Positions 1-10,574 of a stretch of DNA of 17,015 bases are shown here, in pieces (the first letter of the stretch is position 1; the number at the start of each line of letters is the position of its first letter). Below the pieces are notes generated by a model, which saw only the letters and a program-made list of their open reading frames with translations, did not search any database and was not told where the DNA came from. This DNA comes from Methylophaga sp. (GTDB lineage Bacteria; Pseudomonadota; Gammaproteobacteria; Nitrosococcales; Methylophagaceae): positions 1-17,015 of the forward strand of contig NZ_JAUSCC010000097.1 of the NCBI RefSeq assembly GCF_030651745.1. The letters run 5' to 3'. A program made the position numbers and the translations under genes.

Positions 1-2
1 GT

Positions 3-56
3 AAAGGTGATAAACGCCAGTCAGCAAGAGAAGTGCTTGCTTTACGCGGATTTTGA
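3..56 (+). CDS. 3' end of an unrecognised gene (partial)
   Basis: From position 3 an open frame runs 17 codons to a TGA at 54-56 and reads KGDKRQSAREVLALRGF. It is basic and looks like an ordinary protein C-terminus. The gene begins outside the window. The other plus-strand frames are less convincing: one has a stop at once, and one runs through the argG start. I do not recognise the protein. Its stop is 50 nt before the argG start, so the two genes could be co-transcribed, but a possible -10 element (TACAAT, 57-62) lies directly after this stop. Confidence 0.4.
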   Translation, partial: KGDKRQSAREVLALRGF

Positions 57-106
57 TACAATAACGCACCAATTTTTAATTTCTTCGATACAGGATTTCT
101 TCCCCC

Positions 107-1318
107 ATGTCTGACATCAAAAAAGTCGTATTAGCCTATTCTGGTGGCCTCGATACTTCAGTTATTCTCAAATGGTTACAAGATAAATATCAATGTGAAG
201 TAGTGACTTTTACAGCTGATCTTGGCCAGGGTGAAGAGGTCGAACCGGCTCGTGCTAAAGCTCAATCTTTAGGTATTAAAGAAATTTATATTGAAGATTT
301 GCGCGAAGAATTCGCTCGCAATTATGTTTTCCCGATGTTCCGTGCCAATGCCATTTATGAAGGTGAATACCTGTTAGGTACTTCAATAGCACGTCCATTA
401 ATTGCTAAACGTTTGGTCGAGATCGCTGCTCAAACCGGCGCTGAAGCTGTATCACATGGCGCAACAGGTAAAGGGAATGATCAAGTTCGTTTTGAACTTG
501 GTGCTTACGGCCTGAATCCAAACATTAAAGTCATCGCCCCTTGGCGTGAATGGGATCTGTTATCCCGTCAGAAACTGCTGGATTATGCAGAAAAGCATGG
601 TATTCCAGTAGAAATGAAACAAGGCAAAAAATCACCTTATTCCATGGATGCCAACTTGCTGCATATTTCTTATGAGGGCGGCATTCTGGAAGACCCATGG
701 GCAGAAGCTGAAGAAACCATGTGGCGTTGGTCAGTATCACCTGAAAATGCACCAGATAAAGCGACGTATCTGGAACTTAGCTATGAGAAAGGCGATATCG
801 TTGCTATCAATGGCGAACGCATGTCGCCTGCACAAGTAATGACGTATTTGAACAAAGTTGCTGGTGAAAACGGTGTAGGAAGACTGGATATTGTTGAAAA
901 CCGCTATGTAGGCATGAAGTCACGTGGTTGTTATGAAACTCCGGCCGGTACCGTCATGTTACGTGCACATCGTGCGATTGAATCTCTTACCTTGGACCGT
1001 GAAGTCGCTCACTTGAAAGATGAATTGATGCCACGTTATGCCAGCATGATTTATAACGGCTACTGGTGGGCACCAGAACGTCTGATGATGCAGACAATGA
1101 TAGATGCATCACAGCATAGCGTGAACGGTGATGTCAGAATCAAACTGTACAAAGGTAACGTCACTGTAGTCGGCAGACAATCAGCTACAGACAGCCTGTT
1201 TGATGAGTCGATTGCCACATTTGAAGACGATGCTGGTGCGTATAACCAGAAGGATGCAGAAGGATTTATCAAGCTTAATGCACTACGATTGAAAATAGCA
1301 GGGAAGAAGAAAAAATAG
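107..1318 (+). CDS. argG: Argininosuccinate synthase
   Basis: ArgG joins citrulline and aspartate using ATP to make argininosuccinate, the penultimate step of arginine synthesis, in the cytosol. The 403-residue length is that of the common short bacterial class, not the roughly 447-residue E. coli form. Visible motifs are the N-type ATP pyrophosphatase P-loop AYSGGLDTS (residues 10-18) and the conserved [14 protein letters not shown] stretch (117-130), which contributes to ATP and substrate binding. The C-terminus is a short lysine tail, as in many homologues. The ATG at 107 has an AGGA element at 92-95, an 11-nt spacing that is a little long. No ArgR-box palindrome is evident in the 50 nt upstream. 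A diguanylate cyclase gene follows after 25 nt in the same direction. Identification is secure. Confidence 0.97.
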   Translation: MSDIKKVVLAYSGGLDTSVILKWLQDKYQCEVVTFTADLGQGEEVEPARAKAQSLGIKEIYIEDLREEFARNYVFPMFRANAIYEGEYLLGTSIARPLIAKRLVEIAAQTGAEAVSHGATGKGNDQVRFELGAYGLNPNIKVIAPWREWDLLSRQKLLDYAEKHGIPVEMKQGKKSPYSMDANLLHISYEGGILEDPWAEAEETMWRWSVSPENAPDKATYLELSYEKGDIVAINGERMSPAQVMTYLNKVAGENGVGRLDIVENRYVGMKSRGCYETPAGTVMLRAHRAIESLTLDREVAHLKDELMPRYASMIYNGYWWAPERLMMQTMIDASQHSVNGDVRIKLYKGNVTVVGRQSATDSLFDESIATFEDDAGAYNQKDAEGFIKLNALRLKIAGKKKK

Positions 1319-1343
1319 GCACAAGGGACTTGCCGGAGAGATT

Positions 1344-2381
1344 ATGAAATACAGTGAGCAAGATGAGCGCACATCAGAGTGGATGCGATTAGCGCTTTCA
1401 AAAATGAAACATTACGATATTGCTCCGACGCCGGCGAATTATGCCTTATGGTTTGAGTATGTGTCTGGTACCAACCTGTCTTTGACTGAAGCCGTAGATA
1501 ATGAAATTGAACTGACTGGAAAGCTGACTGCACAACAATGTCATTTGTTGTACGAACAGTTTTTTGATGATGATAAAGATCGAGCGGCTATGTTTGAAAT
1601 GCGCCAGGAACTGGCGCGTTTGCTTAAACAGGTGCTGAATTATGTCTATACCGGTGTAACGACAACCGGTCGTAGCAACAGCCATTTGCAAAGCATGCTA
1701 AGTCGTTTGCAACCTGACTTAAATCGTCAGCAACTGCATACCCTTATTGAAGAAGTGCTTATAGAAACTCGCCTGGCCGTCTCGTCAGGCGAATTACTTA
1801 ATGAGCAACTGAACGGGGCAATGACTGAAGTTGCGGCTTTGAAAAAAGAGTTAAATGAATCTCGACGCGAAGCGATAACAGATAGTTTGACTGGTCTTGC
1901 CAATCGTAAACATTTTGATGAATTGATTCATCAAATGACCCGCGATGCTGATCAGAATGGTATGGATGTGTCTGTCATCTTTACGGATGTGGATATGTTC
2001 AGCACCATAAATGAAAAGCATGGTCAATTAGTCGGTGATCAGGTGTTAAGAGTGATCGCCGAACTGATGAAAACATCGTTGAAAGGCCGGGATCTGGTTG
2101 CCCGCTATGGCGGTGAGGAATTTGCTGTCATTCTGCCCAATACCAGTATGCAGAATGCACGTATTCTTGCTGATACTATTCGTCAGGATCTTGCCAGTAA
2201 ACGTATTCAACGCAAGGATACTCGTGAACCCTTAGGCACGATTACTATGTCATTTGGTGTTGCACGTTATGTGCCGGGAGAGGGTGTGGATAGCTTTTTG
2301 CAAAGGGTTGATCGCGCTGTTTATCTAGCCAAACGGCGTGGGCGCAACAACGTCTGTGATGCGCCACCGCCGATTATCTGA
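1344..2381 (+). CDS. GGDEF-domain diguanylate cyclase
   Basis: This is a predicted cytoplasmic enzyme that makes cyclic di-GMP from two GTP. There is no signal peptide or transmembrane segment. Residues 1 to about 165 form a helical N-terminal region often found in front of GGDEF domains, containing an NYALWFEY motif. A charged, probably coiled-coil linker follows at about 155-178. The GGDEF domain starts at DSLTGLANR (180-188) and carries an intact GGEEF active-site signature (256-260), so catalysis is expected. The product-inhibition I-site, normally RxxD, reads KGRD (247-250), with Lys replacing Arg, so feedback inhibition may be weakened. There is no EAL domain. A good ribosome site (GGAGAG, 1335-1340) sits just before the ATG, 25 nt after argG, suggesting one transcript. 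Its stop directly abuts the stop of the convergent nitroreductase gene. The input signal is unknown. Confidence 0.9.
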   Translation: MKYSEQDERTSEWMRLALSKMKHYDIAPTPANYALWFEYVSGTNLSLTEAVDNEIELTGKLTAQQCHLLYEQFFDDDKDRAAMFEMRQELARLLKQVLNYVYTGVTTTGRSNSHLQSMLSRLQPDLNRQQLHTLIEEVLIETRLAVSSGELLNEQLNGAMTEVAALKKELNESRREAITDSLTGLANRKHFDELIHQMTRDADQNGMDVSVIFTDVDMFSTINEKHGQLVGDQVLRVIAELMKTSLKGRDLVARYGGEEFAVILPNTSMQNARILADTIRQDLASKRIQRKDTREPLGTITMSFGVARYVPGEGVDSFLQRVDRAVYLAKRRGRNNVCDAPPPII

Positions 2382-2984
2382 TTAAAAACTATCGGTAAAA
2401 AACACTTCCTCGAGCGGTAATTGACCAGCTCGGGGACGTGCATCTTGCAACTTTTTACCAACGGTAATCATCATCACAATAATATGATCGTGTGGCAGGT
2501 TGATGATGCGGGCGACTTTATCAAAATCAAAGCCATCCATCGGGCAGCTGTCATAGCCCATACCTTTCGCCATCAACATGATATTCATCGCTGCAATACT
2601 GGCTGAACGAACACATTCATCACGTTGACCTTGATGATGATTGGTGTAGTAATTTTCAATCGCTGGAAGAATGGCATTTTGAGCTGCTTGTGGCGCATGC
2701 TGCCAATAACGTTCAGGTTGTTTTTCCCAGGCATTCAAATCAGCACAAAGCACCAGTAATAATGAGGCATCAACTACTTGAGCCTGGCCCCAGGCAGCTT
2801 CAAGGACCTGTTGACGTTTTTCAGTATCCTGCACACGGACAAAACGCCAGTGTTGAATATTGAAAGCAGTTGGCGAAAGGATGGCATGCTCCATCAATTC
2901 ATTCACTTCTGCTTCTGTCATTTGATGTGCCGGGTCATAATGTTTGACCGAGCGACGAGTTTGAATCGCTTCTTTTATATCCAT
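2382..2984 (-). CDS. Nitroreductase family FMN oxidoreductase
   Basis: This is a predicted cytoplasmic FMN-dependent NAD(P)H oxidoreductase of the nitroreductase superfamily. Family members reduce nitroaromatics, quinones or enals, and the natural substrate cannot be told from sequence. The 200-residue length is typical. The N-terminal RRSVKHYD (10-17) matches the family's FMN phosphate-binding RRSxRxF-type motif. SPTAFNIQHWRFV (37-49) is the conserved SPSaxNxQPWrF block, with His where Pro is usual. The C-terminal segment MITVGKKLQDARPR matches the usual nitroreductase G-x-K-x-R-P end. It lies 16 nt behind the secretin-domain gene and is probably the last gene of the purB transcript, although no good ribosome site is visible. 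It is unlikely to be functionally tied to purB. The stop codon is adjacent to the convergent diguanylate cyclase stop. Confidence 0.88.
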   Translation of the reverse strand: MDIKEAIQTRRSVKHYDPAHQMTEAEVNELMEHAILSPTAFNIQHWRFVRVQDTEKRQQVLEAAWGQAQVVDASLLLVLCADLNAWEKQPERYWQHAPQAAQNAILPAIENYYTNHHQGQRDECVRSASIAAMNIMLMAKGMGYDSCPMDGFDFDKVARIINLPHDHIIVMMITVGKKLQDARPRAGQLPLEEVFFTDSF

Positions 2985-3000
2985 TGTTTTACAGGGGTAC

Positions 3001-3783
3001 TCAGTTAAGTTCGATTTTCAGATACAGCCATTGTTGTTGATCCTGATGGCTGCGATAGGTTTTAGCATTTTGTTGTTGGCGATATTGTTCACCAATCTGC
3101 CCAATCAATATCCACTGATTAACAGGACCCGTGACTGAGGTAAGCAGACTGGTTGTGGTGATATCACCATTACGCTGCATTTTGGAAAATAATGGCAGGA
3201 TATCGACGCGGGCTTGTTGATTGCCGAGAATGTTTACTCTTGCCTGAAAGCCATTATCCAGTTGAATGTACTGAGTCGATTCCTGAACTGCAATACCACC
3301 ATGTGGGTAAAAAATAAGCTGTTGCTGCCTGTCAGCGATGGCTTTACCCATTTGAATATCAATGGGCTGACCGGCAATGCCACGTGCCTGATATTGCTGA
3401 TCCCGCTCATGGCTGTCACGGGTTGACCAGCGTTTTATTTCAACAGATGACTTTTCGGGGTTCTCTAAATCAATATTTAACCGGTCATCAGCAAAACGAT
3501 CATCATTGAGTTGCTGTTGGGTACGCAGTACCGTGACGGTCAGACTTTGCTGCCGGCTATCAAGTTGTTTAACCAGACGCTCAATTTCCTGAAAACTTTG
3601 TGTCGAGCTTTTGATAATCAACAGGTTATCGTGACCATTGATTGTGGTGTAGTTATCCACCATCGGTTCAATCATCGGCAATATTTCTGCTGCCAACCTA
3701 TGTTGCAAGGTAATGGTTCTGATTTGATCAGCATAAGCAGGTAACGCTAGCAATAGAAACGCTATCGAATAAATAATTTTCAT
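3001..3783 (-). CDS. Exported protein with secretin N-type domain (uncharacterised)
   Basis: Residues 1-18 form a signal peptide: a basic MK start, a hydrophobic core and an AYA cleavage site before Asp19. The mature protein should therefore be periplasmic or outer-membrane associated. Residues of about 20-95 resemble the small N1/NolW-type domains of secretins: a repeated-looking beta-alpha fold with the pattern of Ala-Ala-Glu-Ile helix, then NLLIIKSS, then a helix ending in KQLDSRQ. The rest (about 95-260) is Gln- and Asp-rich and predicted beta, with VNILGNQQARVDILPLF recalling the start of a secretin barrel. At 260 residues it is far too short for a complete pore-forming secretin. The start ATG overlaps the stop of the upstream gene in ATGA, so translation is probably coupled. 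No secretion or pilus genes are nearby. The function is unknown. Confidence 0.78.
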   Translation of the reverse strand: MKIIYSIAFLLLALPAYADQIRTITLQHRLAAEILPMIEPMVDNYTTINGHDNLLIIKSSTQSFQEIERLVKQLDSRQQSLTVTVLRTQQQLNDDRFADDRLNIDLENPEKSSVEIKRWSTRDSHERDQQYQARGIAGQPIDIQMGKAIADRQQQLIFYPHGGIAVQESTQYIQLDNGFQARVNILGNQQARVDILPLFSKMQRNGDITTTSLLTSVTGPVNQWILIGQIGEQYRQQQNAKTYRSHQDQQQWLYLKIELN

Positions 3784-4286
3784 AAAAATAACCGCCTTGT
3801 CGCCACATCCGCAGAGCTATGATTCCAGTACTCTTCAAACTGTTGTTTAAGTTCACGTACTGTCATTGGATCGTGCAGATTCGCCTGTCCCAGATATCGT
3901 TGATTATTAAGACAACGCAAATAGCCGGAATCATCCACGAGTAACACAATATTTTTTGGCTGTTGGTGCTTGTCGGACAGGATATTCACACTGATCGAAC
4001 TGGTGAGTTTAGCGATTAACGGTAATAGTCGATGTGAGTTAATGATGCTGCTTTGCGTTTCATCAACCAAAAATCTAATCTGCGTCCGGCGGCTGCTAAT
4101 ACAAAGCTGTTTGATGCACTCAATAATCGCAACGTTGTCGAGTAATACTGAATCCAGTTGACTACCAACAAAACAAATTTCGCGCCGGGCAGATTCTACC
4201 AATGCCAAGGCAGCCGCAGCCGCCTCATGTTTCCCATCAAACGCTATGATTTGATTGGCGTCGGCATTGGTGATTCGGTCACTCAT
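3780..4286 (-). CDS. DUF7931-like protein of unknown function
   Basis: This is a 168-residue predicted cytoplasmic protein with no signal peptide or membrane segment. Its alpha/beta pattern includes REICFVGSQLD (about 35-45), TQIRFLVDE and KNIVLLVDDSGYLRC. Such a layout recalls a phospholipase-D-like half domain, but no HxKxxxxD catalytic motif is present, so enzymatic activity is unlikely. I believe it belongs to the DUF7931 group, but this rests on memory of similar sequences and was not searched. The ATG follows the purB stop with no spacing (TAG-ATG), and its own TGA overlaps the next start. It is thus tied by translation both to purB and to the secretin-domain gene. This strict coupling suggests that it and the exported protein act together, while purB may only supply transcription. 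Confidence 0.8.
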   Translation of the reverse strand: MSDRITNADANQIIAFDGKHEAAAAALALVESARREICFVGSQLDSVLLDNVAIIECIKQLCISSRRTQIRFLVDETQSSIINSHRLLPLIAKLTSSISVNILSDKHQQPKNIVLLVDDSGYLRCLNNQRYLGQANLHDPMTVRELKQQFEEYWNHSSADVATRRLFL

Positions 4287-5701
<1,415 letters not shown>

Positions 5702-5752
5702 GAACTCGCCTATATTTCTGGATTTGATTCAGTTTGCTTTGTGAATTTGCGT

Positions 5753-5758
5753 TAAAAT
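5753..5758 (+). promoter_or_regulatory. Possible -10 element for acnB
   Basis: TAAAAT lies 35 nt before the acnB GTG, inside the 139-nt divergent region between purB and acnB. No convincing -35 occurs at 16-18 nt spacing: TTGCTT at 5734-5739 is too close and TTGATT at 5724-5729 too far. If used, it would give a leader of roughly 28 nt containing the GGAG ribosome site at 5783-5786. Assignment is weak. Confidence 0.3.
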
Positions 5759-5793
5759 AGCGTCCATCTTGGTCTTAACTTCGGAGCGTTTTC

Positions 5794-8331
5794 GTGCTGC
5801 TAGAATATCAAAAACATGTTGATGAGCGGGCTGCAGAGGGTTTGCCAGCTTTACCCCTGGATGCAAAACAAGTGTCTGACATCATTGAAGGGCTTAAACA
5901 ACCACAAAATGGCGACAGCGAAGCGTTACTCGAATTGCTGGTGCATCGCGTTCCACCTGGTGTGGATAAAGCGGCCTATGTCAAAGCAGGTTTCCTTGCT
6001 GCTATTGCCAAACAGGAAACCCAATGTGATTTGATAACCCCTGTTCGGGCGACTGAATTACTTGGCACGATGATGGGCGGATACAACATTCATCCATTAA
6101 TCGAACTACTGGACTATGACGCTACTGCCGAAGCCGCGCAGACTGCACTATCCAAAATAGTGATGGTTTATGACGCCTATCATGACATCGTTGAAAAAGC
6201 TAAAACCAATGTATATGCACAACGCGTTTTACAGTCCTGGGCTGAAGCTGAATGGTTTTTATCCCGGCCACAACTGGCTGAGTCAATCACGCTTACCGTA
6301 TTTAAGGTTCCCGGTGAAACCAATACCGATGACTTATCTCCAGCAACCGAAGCATGGAGTCGTCCGGATATTCCGTTACATGCCAAAGCCATGCTGGTCA
6401 GCAAAATGCCTGGCGCTTTGGATACCATCATCACATTGAAAGAAAAAGGCTATCCATTAGCCTATGTTGGTGATGTGGTCGGTACCGGGTCTTCACGTAA
6501 ATCTGCCATTAACTCAGTACTCTGGCATATGGGCCATGATGTGCCGTTTGTACCTAATAAACGCCAGGGTGGGGTTATTTTAGGCAACAATATCGCACCG
6601 ATTTTCTTTAATACTGCAGAAGATTCCGGTGCGCTGCCAATCGAATGTAATGTCGATAAGCTAGAGATGGGTGATGTGATCACCATCAAGCCGTATGAAG
6701 GTAAAATCTATAACCAGGCGGGTGAAGTTGTTTCTGAATTTACTTTGCGTCCAACCACGATTGCAGATGAAGTACGTGCCGGTGGCCGTATTCCATTAAT
6801 CATTGGTCGCGGATTAACCGATAAGTCACGCGATACGCTGGGCATGCCAGCTTCCTCGGTGTTTATGCGTCCGGTAGAACCTGTACATAGTGATAAAGGT
6901 TTTACCTTGGCACAGAAGATGGTGGGGGTAGCTTGCGGTGTTGAGGGTGTGCGTCCAGGTGCCTATTGCGAACCCAAAGTGACCACCGTCGGCTCTCAGG
7001 ATACAACCGGTGCGATGACTCGTGATGAGTTGAAAGAACTGGCCTGTCTCGGATTTTCATCTGATTTGGTGATGCAGTCCTTCTGCCATACAGCGGCTTA
7101 TCCAAAACCGGTTGATATTAAATTGCAGCATGAGTTACCGGAATTTATCAGTACCCGTGGCGGTGTCTCATTGCGCCCTGGTGATGGGGTTATCCACTCC
7201 TGGTTGAACCGGATGATTTTGCCAGATACCGTCGGTACCGGTGGTGATTCACATACCCGTTTCCCTATTGGTATCAGCTTTCCTGCAGGTTCAGGTTTAG
7301 TAGCATTTGCTGCCGCACTGGGGGTTATGCCGTTAGATATGCCTGAATCCGTTTTGGTACGCTTTAAAGGTGAAATGCAGCCGGGTATTACCTTACGTGA
7401 CCTGGTTAACGCCATTCCGTATGCAGCCATTCAAAAAGGCTTACTGACGGTTGAGAAGAAAGGTAAGAAAAATATCTTTAACGGTCGCGTTTTGGAAATT
7501 GAAGGTCTGCCAGATCTGAAAGTCGAACAGGCCTTTGAATTATCAGATGCCTCAGCAGAGCGCAGTGCCAATGGTTGTACCGTAAGATTAAATAAAGAAC
7601 CGATCATCGAGTTTTTAAATTCCAACATTTCATTAATGGAATGGATGATTGCGGAAGGTTATGCCGATGCCAGAACCTTGCAACGTCGTATTGATGCGAT
7701 GCGTGCATGGCTGGCTGATCCGCAATTGCTCGAACCGGATGCCGATGCGGAATATGCCGCCATAATCGAAATTGATTTAAATGAAATCAAAGAACCATTA
7801 CTGGCATGTCCAAATGATCCGGATGATATCAAACCGTTATCCGAAGTAGCGGGTGCCAAAATAGATGAGGTCTTTATCGGCTCATGCATGACCAATATTG
7901 GTCATTATCGGGCAGCCGGTAAAGTGCTGGAAAAAATGGGTAATCTACCGGTCAAACTCTGGGTTGCTCCACCGACTAAAATGGATCAGCACCAACTGAC
8001 ACAAGAGGGTATCTACAGCATTTTCGGCCGGGTCGGCGCGCGTACTGAAACACCGGGCTGTTCATTGTGTATGGGTAATCAGGCACGTGTTGCTGATAAT
8101 GCCACGGTGGTTTCAACTTCCACCCGCAACTTCCCGAATCGCTTGGGTAATGGTGCAGATGTATATTTATCTTCTGCTGAACTTGCCGCTGTAGTCGCCA
8201 GTTTAGGTCGTATCCCAACGGTTGCTGAATATATGGAAAAAGTTGCTGGCATTCAGCCGATGGCTAATGAGATCTACCGTTATCTTAACTTTAATGAGCT
8301 GGAACATTATCAGCGCGCTAAAGCCAGTTAA
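5794..8331 (+). CDS. acnB: Aconitate hydratase B (bifunctional aconitase / 2-methylisocitrate dehydratase)
   Basis: AcnB isomerises citrate and isocitrate through cis-aconitate in the TCA cycle. The family can also act on 2-methylisocitrate, and the apo form can bind mRNA. The sequence is strongly E. coli AcnB-like: an N-terminal HEAT-like domain (about 1-155), a swivel domain (about 160-375), then the catalytic core. The [4Fe-4S] ligands are visible as Cys698 (GSCMTN) and Cys756/Cys759 (PGCSLCMGN). It has 845 residues against 865 in E. coli. Part of the difference is a shortened loop just before [19 protein letters not shown] in the swivel domain. The start is GTG, supported by GGAG seven nt upstream and by alignment to the E. 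coli N-terminus (LLEYQKHV versus LEEYRKHV). It is transcribed divergently from purB and ends in a strong terminator. Confidence 0.98.
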   Translation: MLLEYQKHVDERAAEGLPALPLDAKQVSDIIEGLKQPQNGDSEALLELLVHRVPPGVDKAAYVKAGFLAAIAKQETQCDLITPVRATELLGTMMGGYNIHPLIELLDYDATAEAAQTALSKIVMVYDAYHDIVEKAKTNVYAQRVLQSWAEAEWFLSRPQLAESITLTVFKVPGETNTDDLSPATEAWSRPDIPLHAKAMLVSKMPGALDTIITLKEKGYPLAYVGDVVGTGSSRKSAINSVLWHMGHDVPFVPNKRQGGVILGNNIAPIFFNTAEDSGALPIECNVDKLEMGDVITIKPYEGKIYNQAGEVVSEFTLRPTTIADEVRAGGRIPLIIGRGLTDKSRDTLGMPASSVFMRPVEPVHSDKGFTLAQKMVGVACGVEGVRPGAYCEPKVTTVGSQDTTGAMTRDELKELACLGFSSDLVMQSFCHTAAYPKPVDIKLQHELPEFISTRGGVSLRPGDGVIHSWLNRMILPDTVGTGGDSHTRFPIGISFPAGSGLVAFAAALGVMPLDMPESVLVRFKGEMQPGITLRDLVNAIPYAAIQKGLLTVEKKGKKNIFNGRVLEIEGLPDLKVEQAFELSDASAERSANGCTVRLNKEPIIEFLNSNISLMEWMIAEGYADARTLQRRIDAMRAWLADPQLLEPDADAEYAAIIEIDLNEIKEPLLACPNDPDDIKPLSEVAGAKIDEVFIGSCMTNIGHYRAAGKVLEKMGNLPVKLWVAPPTKMDQHQLTQEGIYSIFGRVGARTETPGCSLCMGNQARVADNATVVSTSTRNFPNRLGNGADVYLSSAELAAVVASLGRIPTVAEYMEKVAGIQPMANEIYRYLNFNELEHYQRAKAS

Positions 8332-8350
8332 TCTGGTAGAACGCGGTAAC

Positions 8351-8380
8351 AAAAAAGGGCTGTAAAAACAGCCCTTTTTT
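8351..8380. terminator. Bidirectional intrinsic terminator between acnB and hflD
   Basis: A perfect 13-bp inverted repeat (8351-8363 with 8368-8380) has a 4-nt AAAA loop, a GGGCTGT core and six A and six T at its ends. It lies 19 nt after the acnB stop and 15 nt after the end of the convergent hflD gene, so it can end transcripts from both sides. Confidence 0.93.
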
Positions 8381-8395
8381 ATATCTGAAAATATG

Positions 8396-9028
8396 TCAGG
8401 ATTGAGCGTGTAATTCTGTTGCGGCCTGCAATAATTTATTACTCTGCAATAAAAACTGCCAGCGTCTGCCGCCTTTTTGCTGCCACAGCACGGCTGCGCG
8501 AATGCCAGTTAACAGCAGGGCACGGATACGATTTACATTATCAGCCTGTTGCAGATAAGTGGAATCGCCAAATACCTGAATACGTGGAGTAAGTTCACTG
8601 ACTGTGCGTTGATAAATATCGGCAAAGCGGGCAATAACCTGGGAACTGGTAATACTGCCAAAATATTCGATTTGTTGAGGGATCTGTTCCAGTTCACGGG
8701 TGATCAGATCCAGCATGGCTGGGCGTTTTGCCAGTTTGCGCTGTAAATGCAAAATGCCAATTGCATAACGTAATACCACGATATCACCGGGCTCTTTGCG
8801 TTTGGAGAGTTGCTGATTGAACTGACGCAGACCGGTTTTTAAATTACTGATGCCACCGTAAACCGACTCGGTATCCGGAGCATCCATCACCATCAGGCTT
8901 TGTAGCATGGTCTGCATATCATCGTTATTGACCTGACCCGTTTCGGCAATCTGCTTTACTAGTGTAACTGCCTGCATAATGGCCGAGAGGGCGATTACCC
9001 GATCATGAATGATTGTTTTCTGCTTCAT
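8396..9028 (-). CDS. hflD: High-frequency lysogenization protein HflD homologue
   Basis: HflD is a small, mostly helical protein. In E. coli it is membrane-associated and limits lambda lysogeny by acting on the CII protein, while its wider role is not known. The 210-residue length matches the family (about 213). The sequence shows typical HflD features: an [19 protein letters not shown] helix near the start, [16 protein letters not shown] in the middle, and a C-terminal [25 protein letters not shown] block. No signal peptide or clear transmembrane helix is visible. The ATG overlaps the mnmA stop in ATGA, so the two are translationally coupled, as in E. coli. In that organism purB follows directly, but here the operon ends at a terminator shared with acnB. 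Confidence 0.94.
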   Translation of the reverse strand: MKQKTIIHDRVIALSAIMQAVTLVKQIAETGQVNNDDMQTMLQSLMVMDAPDTESVYGGISNLKTGLRQFNQQLSKRKEPGDIVVLRYAIGILHLQRKLAKRPAMLDLITRELEQIPQQIEYFGSITSSQVIARFADIYQRTVSELTPRIQVFGDSTYLQQADNVNRIRALLLTGIRAAVLWQQKGGRRWQFLLQSNKLLQAATELHAQS

Positions 9029-10128
9029 GGATGCATTCCCGGCGCGTTAGTATCGACAATAATGCCACCGCCCAGGCAAAGATCATCCTGATAAAAAACC
9101 ACCGATTGACCTGGTGTGACAGCACGTTGTTTTTCATCAAATTCAACCTGAATATTGCCATCTTCATCTTGAGTGATAACACAGGCTTGGTCTGGTTGAC
9201 GATAACGGGTTTTGGCGCTGGCACGACAAGGAAATTCGGGTGCTTCGCCAGCAACCCATGAAAGCTGTTCAGCAGTCAGTTTATTACTGTAAAGCCATTC
9301 ATGTTCGCCTTGAACAACATATAAAATACGCTTTTCCATATCCTTGCCAGCGACAAACCACGGCTCGCCGCTGCTATCTTTGCGGCCACCAATACCCAGA
9401 CCTTGGCGTTGTCCCAGTGTGTAATACATCAAACCGGCATGCTCACCGATTTTTTCACCTTCAGGGGTACGCATTTCACCTGGTTGAGCTGGAATATAAC
9501 GCCCGAGAAATTCCCGGAAACGTCGTTCACCGATAAAGCAGATCCCGGTACTGTCTTTTTTATCATGATTAATAAAACCGGCTTTTTCGGCAATTTCGCG
9601 CACTTCGGTTTTTGGCAGCTCGCCCAGCGGAAACAGGGTACGGGACAGTTGCGCCTGACCAAGTGTATAGAGGAAATAACTTTGGTCTTTGGTGTTGTCC
9701 AGACCTTTTAATAACTGAAATTTGCCATCGTGTTCACGAACCCGGGCGTAATGACCGGTGGCAATCAGGTAACCACCCAACTCCATGGCATGATCCAAAA
9801 AGGCTTTAAATTTGATTTCACGATTACACAGAATATCGGGATTCGGAGTACGACCAGCCTGATATTCCTCAAGAAAATGTTTGAACACATAATCCCAGTA
9901 TTCCATGGCGAAATTGGCTTCATGAAATACAATGCCAACTTTATCAGCGACTGATTGTGCGTCTTTACGATCTTCTTCTACGGTGCATTCGCTTTCATCG
10001 GCATAGTCGACCCAATTTTTCATAAACAGACCCTCAACCTCAAAGCCTTGTTGTTTAAGCAACAAAGCCGAGACAGAGGAGTCCACGCCACCAGACAGGC
10101 CGACGACTATTTTTTTGTGTTCAGACAT
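9025..10128 (-). CDS. mnmA: tRNA-specific 2-thiouridylase MnmA
   Basis: MnmA installs the 2-thio group on the wobble uridine (U34) of tRNAs for Lys, Glu and Gln, taking sulfur from the Tus relay and activating the uridine with ATP. Visible features are the PP-loop GLSGGVDSS (10-18) and the two catalytic cysteines, Cys101 ([10 protein letters not shown]) and Cys197 ([10 protein letters not shown]). After these comes the C-terminal beta-barrel region with [11 protein letters not shown] and the [11 protein letters not shown] block. At 367 residues it is full length (E. coli 368). It starts 2 nt after the nudJ stop and its TGA overlaps the hflD start, so it sits in the middle of a compact rluE-nudJ-mnmA-hflD operon. 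Nothing looks unusual. Confidence 0.97.
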   Translation of the reverse strand: MSEHKKIVVGLSGGVDSSVSALLLKQQGFEVEGLFMKNWVDYADESECTVEEDRKDAQSVADKVGIVFHEANFAMEYWDYVFKHFLEEYQAGRTPNPDILCNREIKFKAFLDHAMELGGYLIATGHYARVREHDGKFQLLKGLDNTKDQSYFLYTLGQAQLSRTLFPLGELPKTEVREIAEKAGFINHDKKDSTGICFIGERRFREFLGRYIPAQPGEMRTPEGEKIGEHAGLMYYTLGQRQGLGIGGRKDSSGEPWFVAGKDMEKRILYVVQGEHEWLYSNKLTAEQLSWVAGEAPEFPCRASAKTRYRQPDQACVITQDEDGNIQVEFDEKQRAVTPGQSVVFYQDDLCLGGGIIVDTNAPGMHP

Positions 10129-10130
10129 AA

Positions 10131-10574
10131 TTAATCAGTTAATAAATCAAGTGGAAAGCGTTTACCGGCAAGATAATCCTGCAAACATTGCTCGACTAAT
10201 GGACTGCGAAACTGCGATCGACGTTGTTGGATCGTATCGGCATCCAGCCAAACGGCCTGATGGATATCGGTATCCAAAGGTCTATCCAGTTGCTCACCTA
10301 AACTTCCGGTAAAGCAGAATCGGATATAGGTATTTTGTGATGGCTGATGTCGCCATCGATAAATACCAATCAACGATTCAGGAGTGAATTGCCAGGCGGT
10401 TTCTTCGAGTGTTTCACGAATAACGGCCTCAATCAGGCTTTCGCCGTCTTCGAGATGGCCGGCTGGCTGGTTGAGTTTGAGTTCGCTGCCGATCATTTCT
10501 TCGACCATCAGAAATTGCTGGTCGCGTTCTATTACGGCGGCTACGGTGGTTCTTGGAGTCCAAATCATCGGCAT
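10131..10574 (-). CDS. nudJ: Nudix phosphatase NudJ
   Basis: NudJ is a Nudix hydrolase. The E. coli protein hydrolyses thiamine pyrophosphates (including HMP-PP) and nucleoside di- and triphosphates. The Nudix box occupies residues 39-61: Gly39, Glu45, Arg53-Glu54 and Glu57-Glu58 fit GX5EX7REUXEE, but the usual glycine near the end is Ala60. Identity as NudJ rather than another Nudix protein rests on the VEEMI / NQPAGHLE / [10 protein letters not shown] pattern and on its place before mnmA, as in E. coli. Two starts are possible, at 10574 and two codons later at 10568. Neither has a clear ribosome site, and the second fits the family N-terminus slightly better. The first 146 nt are overlapped in another frame by the rluE reading frame, an unusual arrangement discussed under findings. 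Confidence 0.93.
   Translation of the reverse strand: MPMIWTPRTTVAAVIERDQQFLMVEEMIGSELKLNQPAGHLEDGESLIEAVIRETLEETAWQFTPESLIGIYRWRHQPSQNTYIRFCFTGSLGEQLDRPLDTDIHQAVWLDADTIQQRRSQFRSPLVEQCLQDYLAGKRFPLDLLTD

Noticed and set aside
1602..1795. Short hairpins in the diguanylate cyclase gene (GCGCCAG/CTGGCGC and CGCCTG/CAGGCG).
   Set aside because: They lie within coding sequence, are short, are not repeated elsewhere in the window and lack a T run, so they are not REP elements or terminators.
7098..7430. Minus-strand open frame of 110 codons opposite acnB.
   Set aside because: It is an antisense shadow of a conserved aconitase segment, with low-complexity, non-protein-like composition.
9003..9254. 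Minus-strand frame of 83 codons across the mnmA-hflD junction.
   Set aside because: It overlaps two confidently identified genes in another frame and has no supporting features.
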